The notes under the pieces are model-generated. The model was not told where the DNA came from, ran no database searches, and saw nothing but the letters and a program-made list of their open reading frames with translations. 64,000 nucleotides of DNA from Chryseobacterium sp. OV279 (GTDB lineage Bacteria; Bacteroidota; Bacteroidia; Flavobacteriales; Weeksellaceae): contig NZ_FQUD01000001.1 in the NCBI RefSeq assembly GCF_900128945.1, positions 868,001 through 932,000 on the forward strand, written 5' to 3'. A program made the translations under genes and the position numbers. This document shows, one piece after another, positions 19,286 through 28,567 of the stretch (its first letter is position 1; each line of letters begins with the position of its first letter).

Positions 19286-21169
19286 ATGAGTAAAATAATT
19301 GGAATTGACTTAGGAACAACCAACTCTTGTGTTGCTGTAATGGAGGGGAAAGACCCTGTTGTTATCCCTAACGCTGAAGGTAAAAGAACGACTCCATCTA
19401 TCGTAGCATTTACAGAAGATGGTGAGAGAAAAGTAGGGGATCCTGCAAAAAGACAGGCTGTAACGAATCCAAAGAAAACTGTATACTCTATCAAGAGATT
19501 TATCGGTACTCATTTTAAGGAAGATGCTAAAGAAATTTCAAGAGTACCTTATGAAGTAGTAGCAGGACCTAATGATACTGTAAAAGTAAAAATCGACGAC
19601 AGAGAATATACACCACAGGAAATTTCTGCAATGACACTTCAGAAAATGAAGAAAACTGCTGAAGATTATCTTGGTCAGGAAGTAACAAGAGCAGTAATCA
19701 CTGTTCCGGCTTATTTCAACGATGCACAGAGACAGGCTACTAAAGAAGCTGGAGAAATCGCAGGTCTTAAAGTAGAAAGAATCATCAACGAGCCTACCGC
19801 TGCTGCATTAGCTTACGGTTTGGATAAGAGCCACAAAGATCAGAAGATCGCTGTATATGACCTTGGAGGAGGTACTTTCGATATCTCTATCCTTGATTTA
19901 GGAGACGGTGTATTCGAAGTATTGTCTACAAACGGTGATACTCACTTAGGAGGTGATGACTTTGATGATGTGATCATCAACTGGATGGCAGACGAATTCA
20001 AAGCTGAGGAAGGTGTAGAATTAAAAACTGACGCTATCGCTCTTCAAAGATTAAAAGAAGCTGCTGAAAAAGCAAAAATCGAGTTATCTTCTTCTGCACA
20101 GACTGAGATCAACTTACCATATATCACGGCTACAGCTACAGGTCCTAAACACTTAGTGAAGTCTTTAACTAAAGCTAAATTCGAGCAGTTAGCTTCTGAT
20201 CTTGTAAGAAGATCTATGGAGCCGGTAGCAAAAGCGTTGAAAGATGCAGGTTTATCCACTTCTGATATCGATGAAGTACTATTGGTAGGAGGTTCTACAA
20301 GAATCCCGATCATTCAGGAAGAAGTAGAAAAATTCTTCGGTAAAAAACCTTCAAAAGGAGTTAACCCGGATGAGGTAGTTGCTGTTGGAGCTGCTATTCA
20401 GGGAGGAGTATTGACAGGAGACGTTACAGATGTATTGCTTCTTGACGTTACACCACTTTCTCTAGGTATCGAAACTATGGGTTCTGTGTTCACTAAATTA
20501 ATTGATGCGAACACAACGATCCCAACTAAAAAATCTGAAGTATTCTCTACAGCTTCTGACAACCAGCCGGCTGTAAGCATCAGAGTAGGACAGGGAGAAA
20601 GAGCAATGTTCAACGATAATAAAGAGATCGGAAGATTTGATCTTTCTGATATTCCACCTGCACCAAGAGGAGTTCCTCAGATCGAAGTAACTTTCGATAT
20701 TGATGCGAATGGTATCTTAAACGTTTCTGCTAAAGATAAAGGAACAGGAAAAGAGCAAACGATCAAAATCCAGGCTTCTTCAGGTCTTTCTGACGAAGAA
20801 ATCGAAAGAATGAAGAAAGAGGCTCAGGAAAACTCTGCAGCAGATGCTAAGAAAAAAGAGGAAGTTGAAATCTTCAACAAAGCTGACGGATTGATCTTCC
20901 AGACTGAAAAGCAGTTGAAAGAATTCGGTGACAAACTTTCTGCTGACAAAAAAGCAGCAGTAGAAGCAGCTCACACAGAATTGAAAGCAGCTTTCGAAAC
21001 TAAAAATGTTGACGAAGTAAAAGCTAAAACAGAAGCTTTAGATGCAGCATGGATGGCCGCTTCAGAAGAAATGTATGCAGCTGGACAACAAGCTCAGGGT
21101 GGAGACGCCGGAGCTAATGCAGGAGGTGCAGATGATGTACAGGATGCAGACTTCGAAGAAGTCAAGTAA
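19286..21169 (+). CDS. dnaK: molecular chaperone DnaK (Hsp70)
   Basis: 627-residue Hsp70. The N-terminal ATPase carries [16 protein letters not shown] (residues 5-20), the connect motif [20 protein letters not shown] (near 137), [25 protein letters not shown] and the GGSTRIP adenosine loop (near 337). The substrate-binding domain follows from about 385 ([13 protein letters not shown]) and the lid ends in a Gly/Ala-rich tail and the charged terminus DADFEEVK. Codon use is visibly biased to preferred codons, as expected of a highly expressed gene. It is monocistronic; no DnaJ or GrpE neighbour is present. No clear TAnnTTTG box is seen in the 255-bp spacer. Confidence 0.98.
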   Translation: MSKIIGIDLGTTNSCVAVMEGKDPVVIPNAEGKRTTPSIVAFTEDGERKVGDPAKRQAVTNPKKTVYSIKRFIGTHFKEDAKEISRVPYEVVAGPNDTVKVKIDDREYTPQEISAMTLQKMKKTAEDYLGQEVTRAVITVPAYFNDAQRQATKEAGEIAGLKVERIINEPTAAALAYGLDKSHKDQKIAVYDLGGGTFDISILDLGDGVFEVLSTNGDTHLGGDDFDDVIINWMADEFKAEEGVELKTDAIALQRLKEAAEKAKIELSSSAQTEINLPYITATATGPKHLVKSLTKAKFEQLASDLVRRSMEPVAKALKDAGLSTSDIDEVLLVGGSTRIPIIQEEVEKFFGKKPSKGVNPDEVVAVGAAIQGGVLTGDVTDVLLLDVTPLSLGIETMGSVFTKLIDANTTIPTKKSEVFSTASDNQPAVSIRVGQGERAMFNDNKEIGRFDLSDIPPAPRGVPQIEVTFDIDANGILNVSAKDKGTGKEQTIKIQASSGLSDEEIERMKKEAQENSAADAKKKEEVEIFNKADGLIFQTEKQLKEFGDKLSADKKAAVEAAHTELKAAFETKNVDEVKAKTEALDAAWMAASEEMYAAGQQAQGGDAGANAGGADDVQDADFEEVK

Positions 21170-21211
21170 GTAGCAATTATCATCGATTAATATCGATCGA
21201 AATAAATTAGC

Positions 21212-21249
21212 AAATCGCTGTAAACGTAATGTTTACAGCGATTTTTTTT
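21212..21249 (+). terminator. dnaK intrinsic terminator
   Basis: A perfect 14-bp stem (21212-21225 with 21231-21244), loop GTAAT, followed by a run of T. It marks the end of native chromosome just before the mobile element. Confidence 0.92.
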
Positions 21250-21302
21250 GTTTTTGCATTTTTTAGTAATAGTTCATTTTAATCGATTTTTGTTGTAATT
21301 TT

Positions 21303-21318
21303 GTATCTCATTTGTACC
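21303..21318. repeat. candidate attL
   Basis: GTATCTCATTTGTACC lies 59 bp after the dnaK terminator and before the first element gene. A 14-of-16 match in the same orientation, GTATCCTATTTGTACC, occurs at 40849-40864. The position between terminator and integrase operon is what an attL would have; the match is short and A+T rich, so chance is possible. Confidence 0.4.
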
Positions 21319-21407
21319 GCGCGTTATTTGGATGTAATGTGCGTCTTATGCGTCTTATTTTATTTTAGAAGCCAAAAAACAGAGAATGTTCAGGATGTTA
21401 TTTCAGA

Positions 21408-21977
21408 ATGGGATTTAGTAAATTAAAAATACCAAGGGTATGCGAGCAGTGTTCAAAACCATTTGAAGCAAAGACAGTTACGACTCGTTTTTGTACTGTT
21501 TCCTGCGCTAATAAATCGGGAAAAGAGCGCAAAAAGCAGGAAAAAGAACGAGTGGAAAAAGAAACACTATTGAAAAAGTATGTGAATAAAATTGCAGAAG
21601 TTCAATCTCGTGAATTTTTATCCGTTGCTGAAGCAACTGTAATGTTTGGAATATCGAGAGATACCATTCACAGATTAATAAAACGTGGAATAATAAAGGG
21701 AGTTAATTTTGGAGTAAGATTAACTCGTGTTAAGCGATCAGATTTGGAAGATTTATTTTCAGCAGTTGAAATACCGGAAAAAAAGGAAATAATAATTGAG
21801 AAACCCAATTTTGAAGTTGGTAATTGTTATACAATTTCCGAAATTAGTTCAAAGTTCCACGCTGATCCAGGAACTGTAACAAACCTGATTAAAAGAAACA
21901 AAATTCCGACAAAGAAAGTTGGAAGTTTCGTGTATGTTCCTAAAAATTTAATTGATAAAATTTTTGACGGAAAATGA
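21408..21977 (+). CDS. DNA-binding protein with zinc knuckle and two excisionase-like HTHs
   Basis: 189 residues. The N-terminus has a treble-clef-like Cys pattern (CEQC near residue 13 and CTVSC near 32). Two MerR/excisionase-type helix-turn-helix units follow: FLSVAEATVMFGISRDTIHRL (split across helices, near 71-91) and CYTISEISSKFHADPGTVTNL (near 140-160), each with the wing that ends in KVGSFVYV-like strands. It overlaps the integrase by 4 bp and probably regulates or directs integration and excision. Such genes are common beside tyrosine integrases of Bacteroidota elements. Confidence 0.8.
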   Translation: MGFSKLKIPRVCEQCSKPFEAKTVTTRFCTVSCANKSGKERKKQEKERVEKETLLKKYVNKIAEVQSREFLSVAEATVMFGISRDTIHRLIKRGIIKGVNFGVRLTRVKRSDLEDLFSAVEIPEKKEIIIEKPNFEVGNCYTISEISSKFHADPGTVTNLIKRNKIPTKKVGSFVYVPKNLIDKIFDGK

Positions 21978-23215
21978 AAGAGTTATTAAAAACCAAAGTT
22001 ACCGTACGATTGCGAAAATCCGAATTCCGAAAAGAATGGTTTATTTATTTGGAAAGTTATCCTGTGATGATTCCTGGTAAAGATAAAGTTCAAAGAATCC
22101 GGGAATATTTGAACCGAAGCGTCACAACCGTAGATTTTGATAAGAAAAGACCTGCAAGAACAACCCAAGAATCCGTTTCATTTAAACCTAAAAGAGATGA
22201 CAATGGTATCATCGTTTGCAAAAGCGAAAATGATCGGGAAACAATGTTCTATGCAGATTCTATGCGTAAATTACGTCAGAGAGAATATGACAATATTGAA
22301 CTTTACAGCGAACTTGACAAAATTCAAGTAGAACAAAAAGAAAAATCGCAGAAGAATTTTGTGAGATATTTTGATCTGCTGGTTAGTAAGCGACATAGAA
22401 ACAATTCCGAATCTATTCAAATAAATTGGTATCGTTCGATAGAATTTCTAAAAGATTTTGGAGGTGAAAAAATTATGTTTTCTCAGATCAATACAAAATT
22501 CTGTGAAAACTTTAAATCATATTTGTTGACTGCAAAAAGTGGCAGCAATAAGCAAGAGATTATTTCTCAAAATACAGCTTCAACTTATTTTTCTGTTTTC
22601 AAAGCTGCATTAAAACAAGCTTTTATTGATGGATATTTTACGACTGATATTTCTGCTAAAATAAAAGCTATTCCGCACGAGGAATCAAGACGAGAATATT
22701 TAACACTTGATGAACTTAATACTTTAGTTGAAACGCCGTGCGAACTTGAAGTTCTTAAACGAGCAGCACTTTTTTCAGCCTTAACAGGTCTACGACATTC
22801 CGATATTCAGAAATTAACGTGGAAAGAAATAAGTATTGAAAACGATCAGGCAAAAATAAATTTTACACAAAAAAAGACAAAAGGTGTAGAATATATGCCG
22901 ATGTCTAAACAAGCATTACAACTTTGTGGTGAAGTAGGTCTTCCAGATGATTTGATATTTAAAAATTTGACTAATCCAGCTTGGATTTCCCGACCACTCA
23001 AGAAGTGGATTGAAAGTGCTGGAATTACTAAAAAAATAACTTTTCATAATTTTAGACACACTTTTGCAACGCTTCAACTTTCGAGTGGAACTGATATTTA
23101 CACAGTGAGTAAAATGCTTGGTCATACGAACGTAAAAACTACGCAGGTTTACGCAAAAGTTGTTGATGAAAAGAAAAATAAAGCTTCAACTGCTATTCAT
23201 CTAAAAAACTTATAA
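21974..23215 (+). CDS. tyrosine site-specific recombinase (integrase)
   Basis: 413 residues. N-terminal arm-binding region (about 1-100), SAM-like core-binding domain (about 115-215), and catalytic domain with the active-site residues in ALTGLRHSDIQKL (Arg), HNFRHTFATLQL (HxxR) and LGHTNVKTTQVYAKV (His and nucleophilic Tyr). It is the element's integrase: it cuts and rejoins att sites. The 4-bp overlap with the upstream HTH gene and the adjacency to the left boundary place it at the usual end of an integrated element. Confidence 0.95.
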   Translation: MKELLKTKVTVRLRKSEFRKEWFIYLESYPVMIPGKDKVQRIREYLNRSVTTVDFDKKRPARTTQESVSFKPKRDDNGIIVCKSENDRETMFYADSMRKLRQREYDNIELYSELDKIQVEQKEKSQKNFVRYFDLLVSKRHRNNSESIQINWYRSIEFLKDFGGEKIMFSQINTKFCENFKSYLLTAKSGSNKQEIISQNTASTYFSVFKAALKQAFIDGYFTTDISAKIKAIPHEESRREYLTLDELNTLVETPCELEVLKRAALFSALTGLRHSDIQKLTWKEISIENDQAKINFTQKKTKGVEYMPMSKQALQLCGEVGLPDDLIFKNLTNPAWISRPLKKWIESAGITKKITFHNFRHTFATLQLSSGTDIYTVSKMLGHTNVKTTQVYAKVVDEKKNKASTAIHLKNL

Positions 23216-23216
23216 A

Positions 23217-24008
23217 ATGCACTTGAAATTTTTCGAATATATTGTCATCTACCTTTCCGTTCTATTAGTATGTGTGATAGGGGGAGCGCTAGCAAGAATT
23301 TCTTTTCTTGGAAAAGGTGGTGACGAATATACCGCAAATATTGTATTTTGGTCAATCACAGCATTAAGTATATTATTTTATGCACTTATTATTTTATTTC
23401 TCGATGGTATAATTGTCTTATTCAGAAAGGTTTTCCCTAAAAAAGGCAGTTCTGAAAATTCTAATGAAGATTTTATTCCATCTGAAAATCTTGAGAATGT
23501 AGGAGAGAAGCAAAAGCAAATAATTGATGAAAATACACCAATCTATTTAGTTGAAAATTCGGAGGAAAACAGTGTGAATCAAACTACAGAATCCGTAAAT
23601 CTGGAATCTATAAGAAAAACTCAACTCCAGCAAAAGCATAAGAATGAAACTGTAAAACTACAAATCGCTCTGGATTATACTGGGAATCAATTTGCATTGT
23701 ATGTAACAGATGAAGATCTTAATGCACTTTGTAATGCCGTAAGTTTATACTCAAAAAAAGAAGGGATTCCTAATGGTATTTCTGTCCATACCAACGGACT
23801 AACTAATCTAGACCTTTATCATTTCGGTTGGAATATTTGGAATTATTTTAGACCAATAAAACAGGAAGAAATTTCAAAATTATTAAAAACTGTGTTTGTT
23901 TCGCTAGATGATATTGATTTAGATAGTATCAAGTCACATTTGAAAGATGAACCTCAAAAAGGTAATATCAAAATTCAAGAAGACTTGACAGACTACCAAA
24001 AAACATAA
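23217..24008 (+). CDS. membrane protein of unknown function in the integrase operon
   Basis: 263 residues. Two membrane helices near residues 8-28 and 42-65, then a Glu/Asn-rich linker (about 75-140) and a soluble C-terminal region (about 145-245) that does not match a domain I know. Its ATG lies one base after the integrase stop, so it is co-transcribed. It may be an element-maintenance or entry-exclusion type protein, but there is no motif to say so. Confidence 0.75.
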   Translation: MHLKFFEYIVIYLSVLLVCVIGGALARISFLGKGGDEYTANIVFWSITALSILFYALIILFLDGIIVLFRKVFPKKGSSENSNEDFIPSENLENVGEKQKQIIDENTPIYLVENSEENSVNQTTESVNLESIRKTQLQQKHKNETVKLQIALDYTGNQFALYVTDEDLNALCNAVSLYSKKEGIPNGISVHTNGLTNLDLYHFGWNIWNYFRPIKQEEISKLLKTVFVSLDDIDLDSIKSHLKDEPQKGNIKIQEDLTDYQKT

Positions 24009-24034
24009 AAAATCACAAAATGAAGTGTAAGTTT

Positions 24035-24090
24035 AGTGATTCCTCTGTGATTGCGTGTTTATAGCGATCACAGAGGAATCACTTTTTTTC
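24035..24090 (+). terminator. strong terminator of the integrase operon
   Basis: A perfect 17-bp stem (24035-24051 with 24067-24083) is followed by TTTTTTT. It closes the HTH-integrase-membrane protein operon before the replication genes. Confidence 0.93.
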
Positions 24091-24120
24091 TTTGCACCAT
24101 AACAATCAAAAACAATAGTT

Positions 24121-24498
24121 ATGGATAGCAATGACATTTCATTTGAAAATCTGCCAAGAGCAGTTGCACATCTGGTTAGCGAAATAGCCGAAATTAAATT
24201 TCTGGTAGAAAGGAAAGAACCTCCGATAATTCCCGTAAAAAGAATTCCGATTGATATTGCAGAAGCTTGCCTAATTATAGGTAAGGCTAAACCTACTGTT
24301 TATACTCTTGTGCGGAAAAGATTGATTCCTTGTTATAAAAATGGCAAGAAACTGTACTTTTTTGAAGACGAATTATTGGATTGGATCTCGAAAGGAAAGA
24401 AGAAAACCCTACAAGAAATCCAATCTGAAGCGGAAGCCAATTTTAGAAAAAATTCAAAAAAGGCAAATGTGGATTCTAACCAAAATCTACAAAGATGA
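24121..24498 (+). CDS. helix-turn-helix (excisionase-type) protein
   Basis: 125 residues with a central winged HTH of the MerR/excisionase kind: IDIAEACLIIGKAKPTVYTL (near residues 43-62) followed by LIPCYKNGKKLYFFEDELLDW. A short N-terminal helix may dimerise. It overlaps the following primase-helicase gene by 4 bp, as in many Bacteroidota mobilisable elements, where it probably acts as a replication or excision accessory or regulator. Confidence 0.82.
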   Translation: MDSNDISFENLPRAVAHLVSEIAEIKFLVERKEPPIIPVKRIPIDIAEACLIIGKAKPTVYTLVRKRLIPCYKNGKKLYFFEDELLDWISKGKKKTLQEIQSEAEANFRKNSKKANVDSNQNLQR

Positions 24499-25724
24499 GC
24501 CAAAAAATTCCCTACATCAGAGTTGGAACCACCTACTATAAGGTGATAGAAAAGCCATTAATTTCTGGCGATAAAACTTCAGTTTTGGTTCGCTGGAATC
24601 GTGAAACAATCGTGAGCGATCACGGAAAAACGTATGTTTCAACAGTGCCAAAATTTGATGGTTTCTGTTGTATTCCGGAACATCTAAATTATCAACAAAT
24701 CGTTCAAGGTTTCTATAATATTTACAATGAAATTCCATTTTCGCCATCATCAAAGAAGGAAAATTTAAAAAATAATATTTCATTTTCATTAAATTTTGTG
24801 AAACATATTTTCGGTGAACAACTGGAAATGGGTTTGGATTATTTGAAAATTCTCCTGCAATTTCCAACACAAATTTTACCTATTTTATGTTTGGTGTCCA
24901 AAGAAAGAGCAACCGGGAAATCAACTTTTATCAAGTGGCTGAGAGAGATTTTCGGATTGAATATGACTTACATCAAAGGAGATTCATTTGGAAGTCAATT
25001 CAACAGCGATTGGGCAGCAATGTTGTTGGTGGCAATCGATGAAGTTTTCTTTGATAAAAAAGAAATTACAGAAAGACTCAAATATCTGTCTACGACCAAT
25101 AAAGATAAGTTGGAAGCCAAAGGAAAAGACAGAGAAGAAATCGATTTTTTCGCCAAGTTTATTCTGTGTTCCAATAACGAAGAGAATTTTATTCAAATCG
25201 ATGAAAATGAAATTCGATTTTGGATTCTGAAAATCAATCCGATTAAAACGGAAAATACTGAGTTTTTGAATAACCTCATTTCCGAAATCCCTTACTTTCT
25301 TCGGTTTTTAATTGAAAGACCATTTTCAACGGAGAAGAAAACAAGAATGTGGTTTTCCGCCGATGAGATCAGAACAAAAGCACTTCAAAAATTAGTTTTT
25401 AAGAACAACAATAAGCTAGAATCTAAGATCATTGAATTGCTTTATGAGTTTTTTGAAAGCAACAGTGATGAAGAAATTAATGTCGTTCCGCAAGATTTGC
25501 TGAATATGATGAATAGGATGTTTCGCCCAACTTACTGGACAAGAAATGATATCCGAAATCTTTTAAAGGAAATTTGGAAATTGAATCCACAAAATAATGG
25601 TTTGACTTACATCAGATACGACCTTGATTTTGCAGGAATATTTTACCAAAACAATTCAGTTGGTCGCTATTTCACCATAAAAAAAGATTTTATTCTTAAT
25701 AAACGTGTTGAAATGTTGAATTAG
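24495..25724 (+). CDS. primase-helicase family replication protein
   Basis: 409 residues. A central P-loop ATPase of the phage/plasmid SF3-like kind: Walker A SKERATGKSTF near residues 135-145, Walker B LLVAIDEVFF near 177, and a sensor region LCSNNEENFIQID near 229. The C-terminal part is a winged-helix-like segment. Proteins of this kind (DUF5906-related) initiate replication of Bacteroidota elements. It is coupled to the upstream HTH gene and is followed by an iteron-like spacer. Confidence 0.85.
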   Translation: MSQKIPYIRVGTTYYKVIEKPLISGDKTSVLVRWNRETIVSDHGKTYVSTVPKFDGFCCIPEHLNYQQIVQGFYNIYNEIPFSPSSKKENLKNNISFSLNFVKHIFGEQLEMGLDYLKILLQFPTQILPILCLVSKERATGKSTFIKWLREIFGLNMTYIKGDSFGSQFNSDWAAMLLVAIDEVFFDKKEITERLKYLSTTNKDKLEAKGKDREEIDFFAKFILCSNNEENFIQIDENEIRFWILKINPIKTENTEFLNNLISEIPYFLRFLIERPFSTEKKTRMWFSADEIRTKALQKLVFKNNNKLESKIIELLYEFFESNSDEEINVVPQDLLNMMNRMFRPTYWTRNDIRNLLKEIWKLNPQNNGLTYIRYDLDFAGIFYQNNSVGRYFTIKKDFILNKRVEMLN

Positions 25725-25754
25725 TTGACAATGAAAACAAAATCAAATAATTAA

Positions 25755-25912
25755 CGCTCAACAAAATCCTCAACAAACTTTTAAACTTTGGTTTTTGTTG
25801 AATGTTTGTTGAGGATAAAACCTCCAGTATGTTGAATTGTTGAGCTTTTGTTGATGGGTTAAATATTATTAAATCAATAAGTTACAAGGTTTTCTCAACA
25901 ATTCAACAAAAA
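25755..25912. repeat. iteron-like TTGTTGA repeats, candidate origin
   Basis: The 220-bp spacer between the two replication genes holds many copies of TTGTTGA or its complement TCAACAA in both orientations, including a perfect 13-bp inverted repeat (25766-25778 with 25804-25816, GTTTGTTGAGGAT). The density of one 7-mer and its place between the helicase and primase genes suggest a replication origin or autoregulatory operator. Confidence 0.55.
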
Positions 25913-25945
25913 ACATCTCACTCAAAACACGCAAAATTTACAGCT

Positions 25946-26929
25946 ATGAATTGCAAACAATTTAATACAATCCCGTTGGAAGAAGTTCTCCTTTCTCTCG
26001 GACACCTTCCAGCGAAACATAATGAAAAAGAAGCTTGGTATCTCAATCCCTTTGCCAACGAATCCCAAGCCTCTTTTAAAATCAATAAAAGTCTAAACAA
26101 TTGGTACTTATTTTCAGAAGGAATCGGTGGAACGAATACCGACTTTATGAAAAAATATCTGAACACTTCGGTCAATGAAGTTCTGGACTGGGCGCAAAAA
26201 CAAAATTTTTCTTCTTTTCATCAGCAACAACAGATTAAAAAGTCAGAACCAAATTACAGAATCGATGAAATACTAAATCTCCAAAATCCAAATCTGAAAA
26301 GGTATTTGCAAGGACGTGGATTAAGTCCAAAAGTCTATGATCATATAAAAGAAGTACGATTTACCATCGGAAGTAAGAAACTCTACGCCATTGGTTTTGA
26401 GAACTTATCTGGCGGTTTCGAATTGCGTAATGCTTTTTACAAGGGTTCATTATTGAAAAAGGATGTTTCAATAATAAATCTCAGCAGCAATGGTCAGGAT
26501 AAATCAAATGTTCAAGATGAAAATATTAAAGGTGTAGCAGTTTTTGAAGGTTTTATGGATGCCTTGTCTTTTATCGAAATGCAGAGAGCATTTAAGGTGG
26601 ATATTCTTGTGATGAATTCCATTGCTCTTTTAAATAAATCCATACAACATTTGAAAAACTATTCTGATATTAATCTTTTTCTGGACAATGATAATGCAGG
26701 AATTAAATGTAAGTCTGAGATCATAAGATCTTTTCCGGAAGCAAAAGATCATTCCGTAATATATTCTAACCATAAAGATCTCAACGAATTTTTGATATAC
26801 AGAATGAAAAATAATGTATCCAATAAGGCAGGAAAACAATCTGATAAACTTCCAGAACAGGATAAACAACAAGTAAGAGATCAGGAGCCGAAAATCAAAA
26901 ATTCAAATGGTTTTAAAAGGAAACGTTGA
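25946..26929 (+). CDS. TOPRIM-domain DNA primase of a mobile element
   Basis: 327 residues. The N-terminus is a degenerate zinc-finger-primase-like domain (CHC2 region without the Cys set; NPFANESQASFKINKSLNNW near 31-50). A TOPRIM domain follows with GVAVFEGFMDALSF (catalytic Glu, near 195) and NLFLDNDNAGIKC (DxD, near 239). The lysine-rich tail may bind DNA. It would prime replication of the element together with the upstream helicase. Toprim-containing proteins of this size are frequent in Bacteroidota mobilisable elements. Confidence 0.87.
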   Translation: MNCKQFNTIPLEEVLLSLGHLPAKHNEKEAWYLNPFANESQASFKINKSLNNWYLFSEGIGGTNTDFMKKYLNTSVNEVLDWAQKQNFSSFHQQQQIKKSEPNYRIDEILNLQNPNLKRYLQGRGLSPKVYDHIKEVRFTIGSKKLYAIGFENLSGGFELRNAFYKGSLLKKDVSIINLSSNGQDKSNVQDENIKGVAVFEGFMDALSFIEMQRAFKVDILVMNSIALLNKSIQHLKNYSDINLFLDNDNAGIKCKSEIIRSFPEAKDHSVIYSNHKDLNEFLIYRMKNNVSNKAGKQSDKLPEQDKQQVRDQEPKIKNSNGFKRKR

Positions 26930-27074
26930 TAAGGCGTGCTGTATTTTTTATCAACTACCTGCAGAAGTTAGGAGCGCATTCGCAACTTTGAAGGTCGTGC
27001 CTCCCAACAAAGTTTCTAATACGCTCTGCGAGGCTTTTGATCTGGGTAAAATAATATCAGGTTAGCTTCTTGAA

Positions 27075-27139
27075 CCTGTGTAAAAAACACCAGGGCTACT
27101 TTTTATCTAAGGTGTGTAAAATAAACACAGGTAAAAAGT
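27075..27139. other. candidate oriT
   Basis: The 299-bp spacer upstream of the relaxase holds nested inverted repeats: CCTGTGT with ACACCAGG (27075-27094), and ACTTTTTA (27098-27105) paired with TAAAAAGT (27132-27139) enclosing GTGTG and ACAC. MobV relaxases nick at inverted repeats directly upstream of their own genes, which is the reason for the call. No nick site is assigned. Confidence 0.5.
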
Positions 27140-27228
27140 AATGCTGCGTAATATAACTACAGCAATCTTCAGCAAAAATTTAAAAGCATAAAACAATAAA
27201 AGTGTAAAACTTTAAAGATGTAAAAGCA

Positions 27229-28389
27229 ATGAAGACCTCTATTAATTTCAAAGTTGTTAAGTCCGATTCTGAAACCCATAATTTCAGGAAGAAAACTTTT
27301 GATTACATCCGTAAAGATCTGACGCCAAAAAATGAATATTGGATGGAACAGAAAATAGCTGATAGGATCCAAAAGATTGAAGCGTATTGCAAAGAAAAGT
27401 CCGGGAGGAAATTACAGAAGAATGCAATGCCTGTTCGGGAAGCTGTAGTTGTTATAAAAGAAGATACAACGATGCTGGAACTTCAAAACTTAGCAAAGAG
27501 ACTGGAAGAAGAATTGAATATCCGTGTTTTTCAGATCGCCATACACAAAGATGAAGGACATACCGATAAGGACACGAAAGAGTGGAAGCCAAATTACCAC
27601 GCTCATTTGGTAGCTGACTGGCAGGATCTGAAAACAGGAAAAACACTTAAACACCAATCCTTTCATTATTCAAAAATGCAGGATCTGACAGCGGAATGCC
27701 TCAATATGGAAAGAGGGATTTCTGGTTCCAGAGGAAGATTAGAAGCCATTGAGTTTAAGATTCAGCAAAAAGAAGAAGATCTCAAAGTTTTGGAAGAAAG
27801 ATATGATTTGATGAAGTCTGAAATGGGTTCGAAGAAATCGGAGGAGCTGGTTGTCAAGGAAAATGATTTTTTAGGTTTTAAAAAAATTAAGACTGATAAA
27901 ACCATCGAGAATTATGATAAAGCAATTCGAACTTATAAAAGCACAATTCTAAAAAATAAAACCGAATTGGAATCCAAATCAAAACAAATTACTGAGCTCA
28001 ATACAAAGGTTGTTGATTTACAAAAGCAAGTACATCTATTTAAAAACAAAAACGCTGTTCTATTGTCCAACACGACCGTTTTTGCTTCTGAAAAGAAAAA
28101 ATATCTAGATTCTGTTATTAATATTGTTGAGAGGGAAATCAAATTTTCAAGATTTAGAAATCCACACCTAGATAGAACAGATAGGCAAAAGTTGATATCA
28201 GAAATGGAAAAAATAGCACAAAAAATTTCACAAGAAAATACGGTTCCATTTTCAGCCTTCAATGAGATCTTTAAAGATAATGAGATGACAAATCAGCTTT
28301 TCTCTCTGTTGCAGTTCGGTAATGACAGTACAAATTATAAGGCTGAGGAGATTTCAATTGATAAGAAAAGGAAGAGAAAAAGATTGTAA
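27229..28389 (+). CDS. MobV-family relaxase / mobilisation protein
   Basis: 386 residues. The relaxase domain (about 1-165) has the N-terminal SINFKVVKSDSETHNFRK segment and the metal-binding His cluster IHKDEGH...NYHAHLVADW (near 105-130). Residues about 175-300 form a long coiled coil, and the tail is Lys/Arg rich. It would nick oriT and pilot the strand during conjugal mobilisation. The oriT-like inverted repeats lie just upstream. No coupling protein or type IV secretion genes are seen. Confidence 0.88.
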   Translation: MKTSINFKVVKSDSETHNFRKKTFDYIRKDLTPKNEYWMEQKIADRIQKIEAYCKEKSGRKLQKNAMPVREAVVVIKEDTTMLELQNLAKRLEEELNIRVFQIAIHKDEGHTDKDTKEWKPNYHAHLVADWQDLKTGKTLKHQSFHYSKMQDLTAECLNMERGISGSRGRLEAIEFKIQQKEEDLKVLEERYDLMKSEMGSKKSEELVVKENDFLGFKKIKTDKTIENYDKAIRTYKSTILKNKTELESKSKQITELNTKVVDLQKQVHLFKNKNAVLLSNTTVFASEKKKYLDSVINIVEREIKFSRFRNPHLDRTDRQKLISEMEKIAQKISQENTVPFSAFNEIFKDNEMTNQLFSLLQFGNDSTNYKAEEISIDKKRKRKRL

Positions 28390-28423
28390 TATTAATAAAA
28401 TCCAAAGAAAACTTAGAATAAAA

Positions 28424-28431
28424 TATATTTG
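28424..28431 (+). promoter_or_regulatory. TATATTTG box upstream of the OLD nuclease
   Basis: TATATTTG matches the flavobacterial -7 consensus TAnnTTTG, about 137 nt before the OLD-family ATG. No convincing -33 TTG is present at the usual distance, so the strength and use are uncertain. Confidence 0.4.
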
Positions 28432-28567
28432 TAAGTACTTAGCAATCAAAATAAACTTTATATTAGCAGCAGAAATAGCTGTACAGAAGTGGTAGAAATC
28501 AGATTGATGCAATGTGTAAATTTGGAAGTTACTCATAAGTGTAGCGAGATAAACAAAACAAGACATA

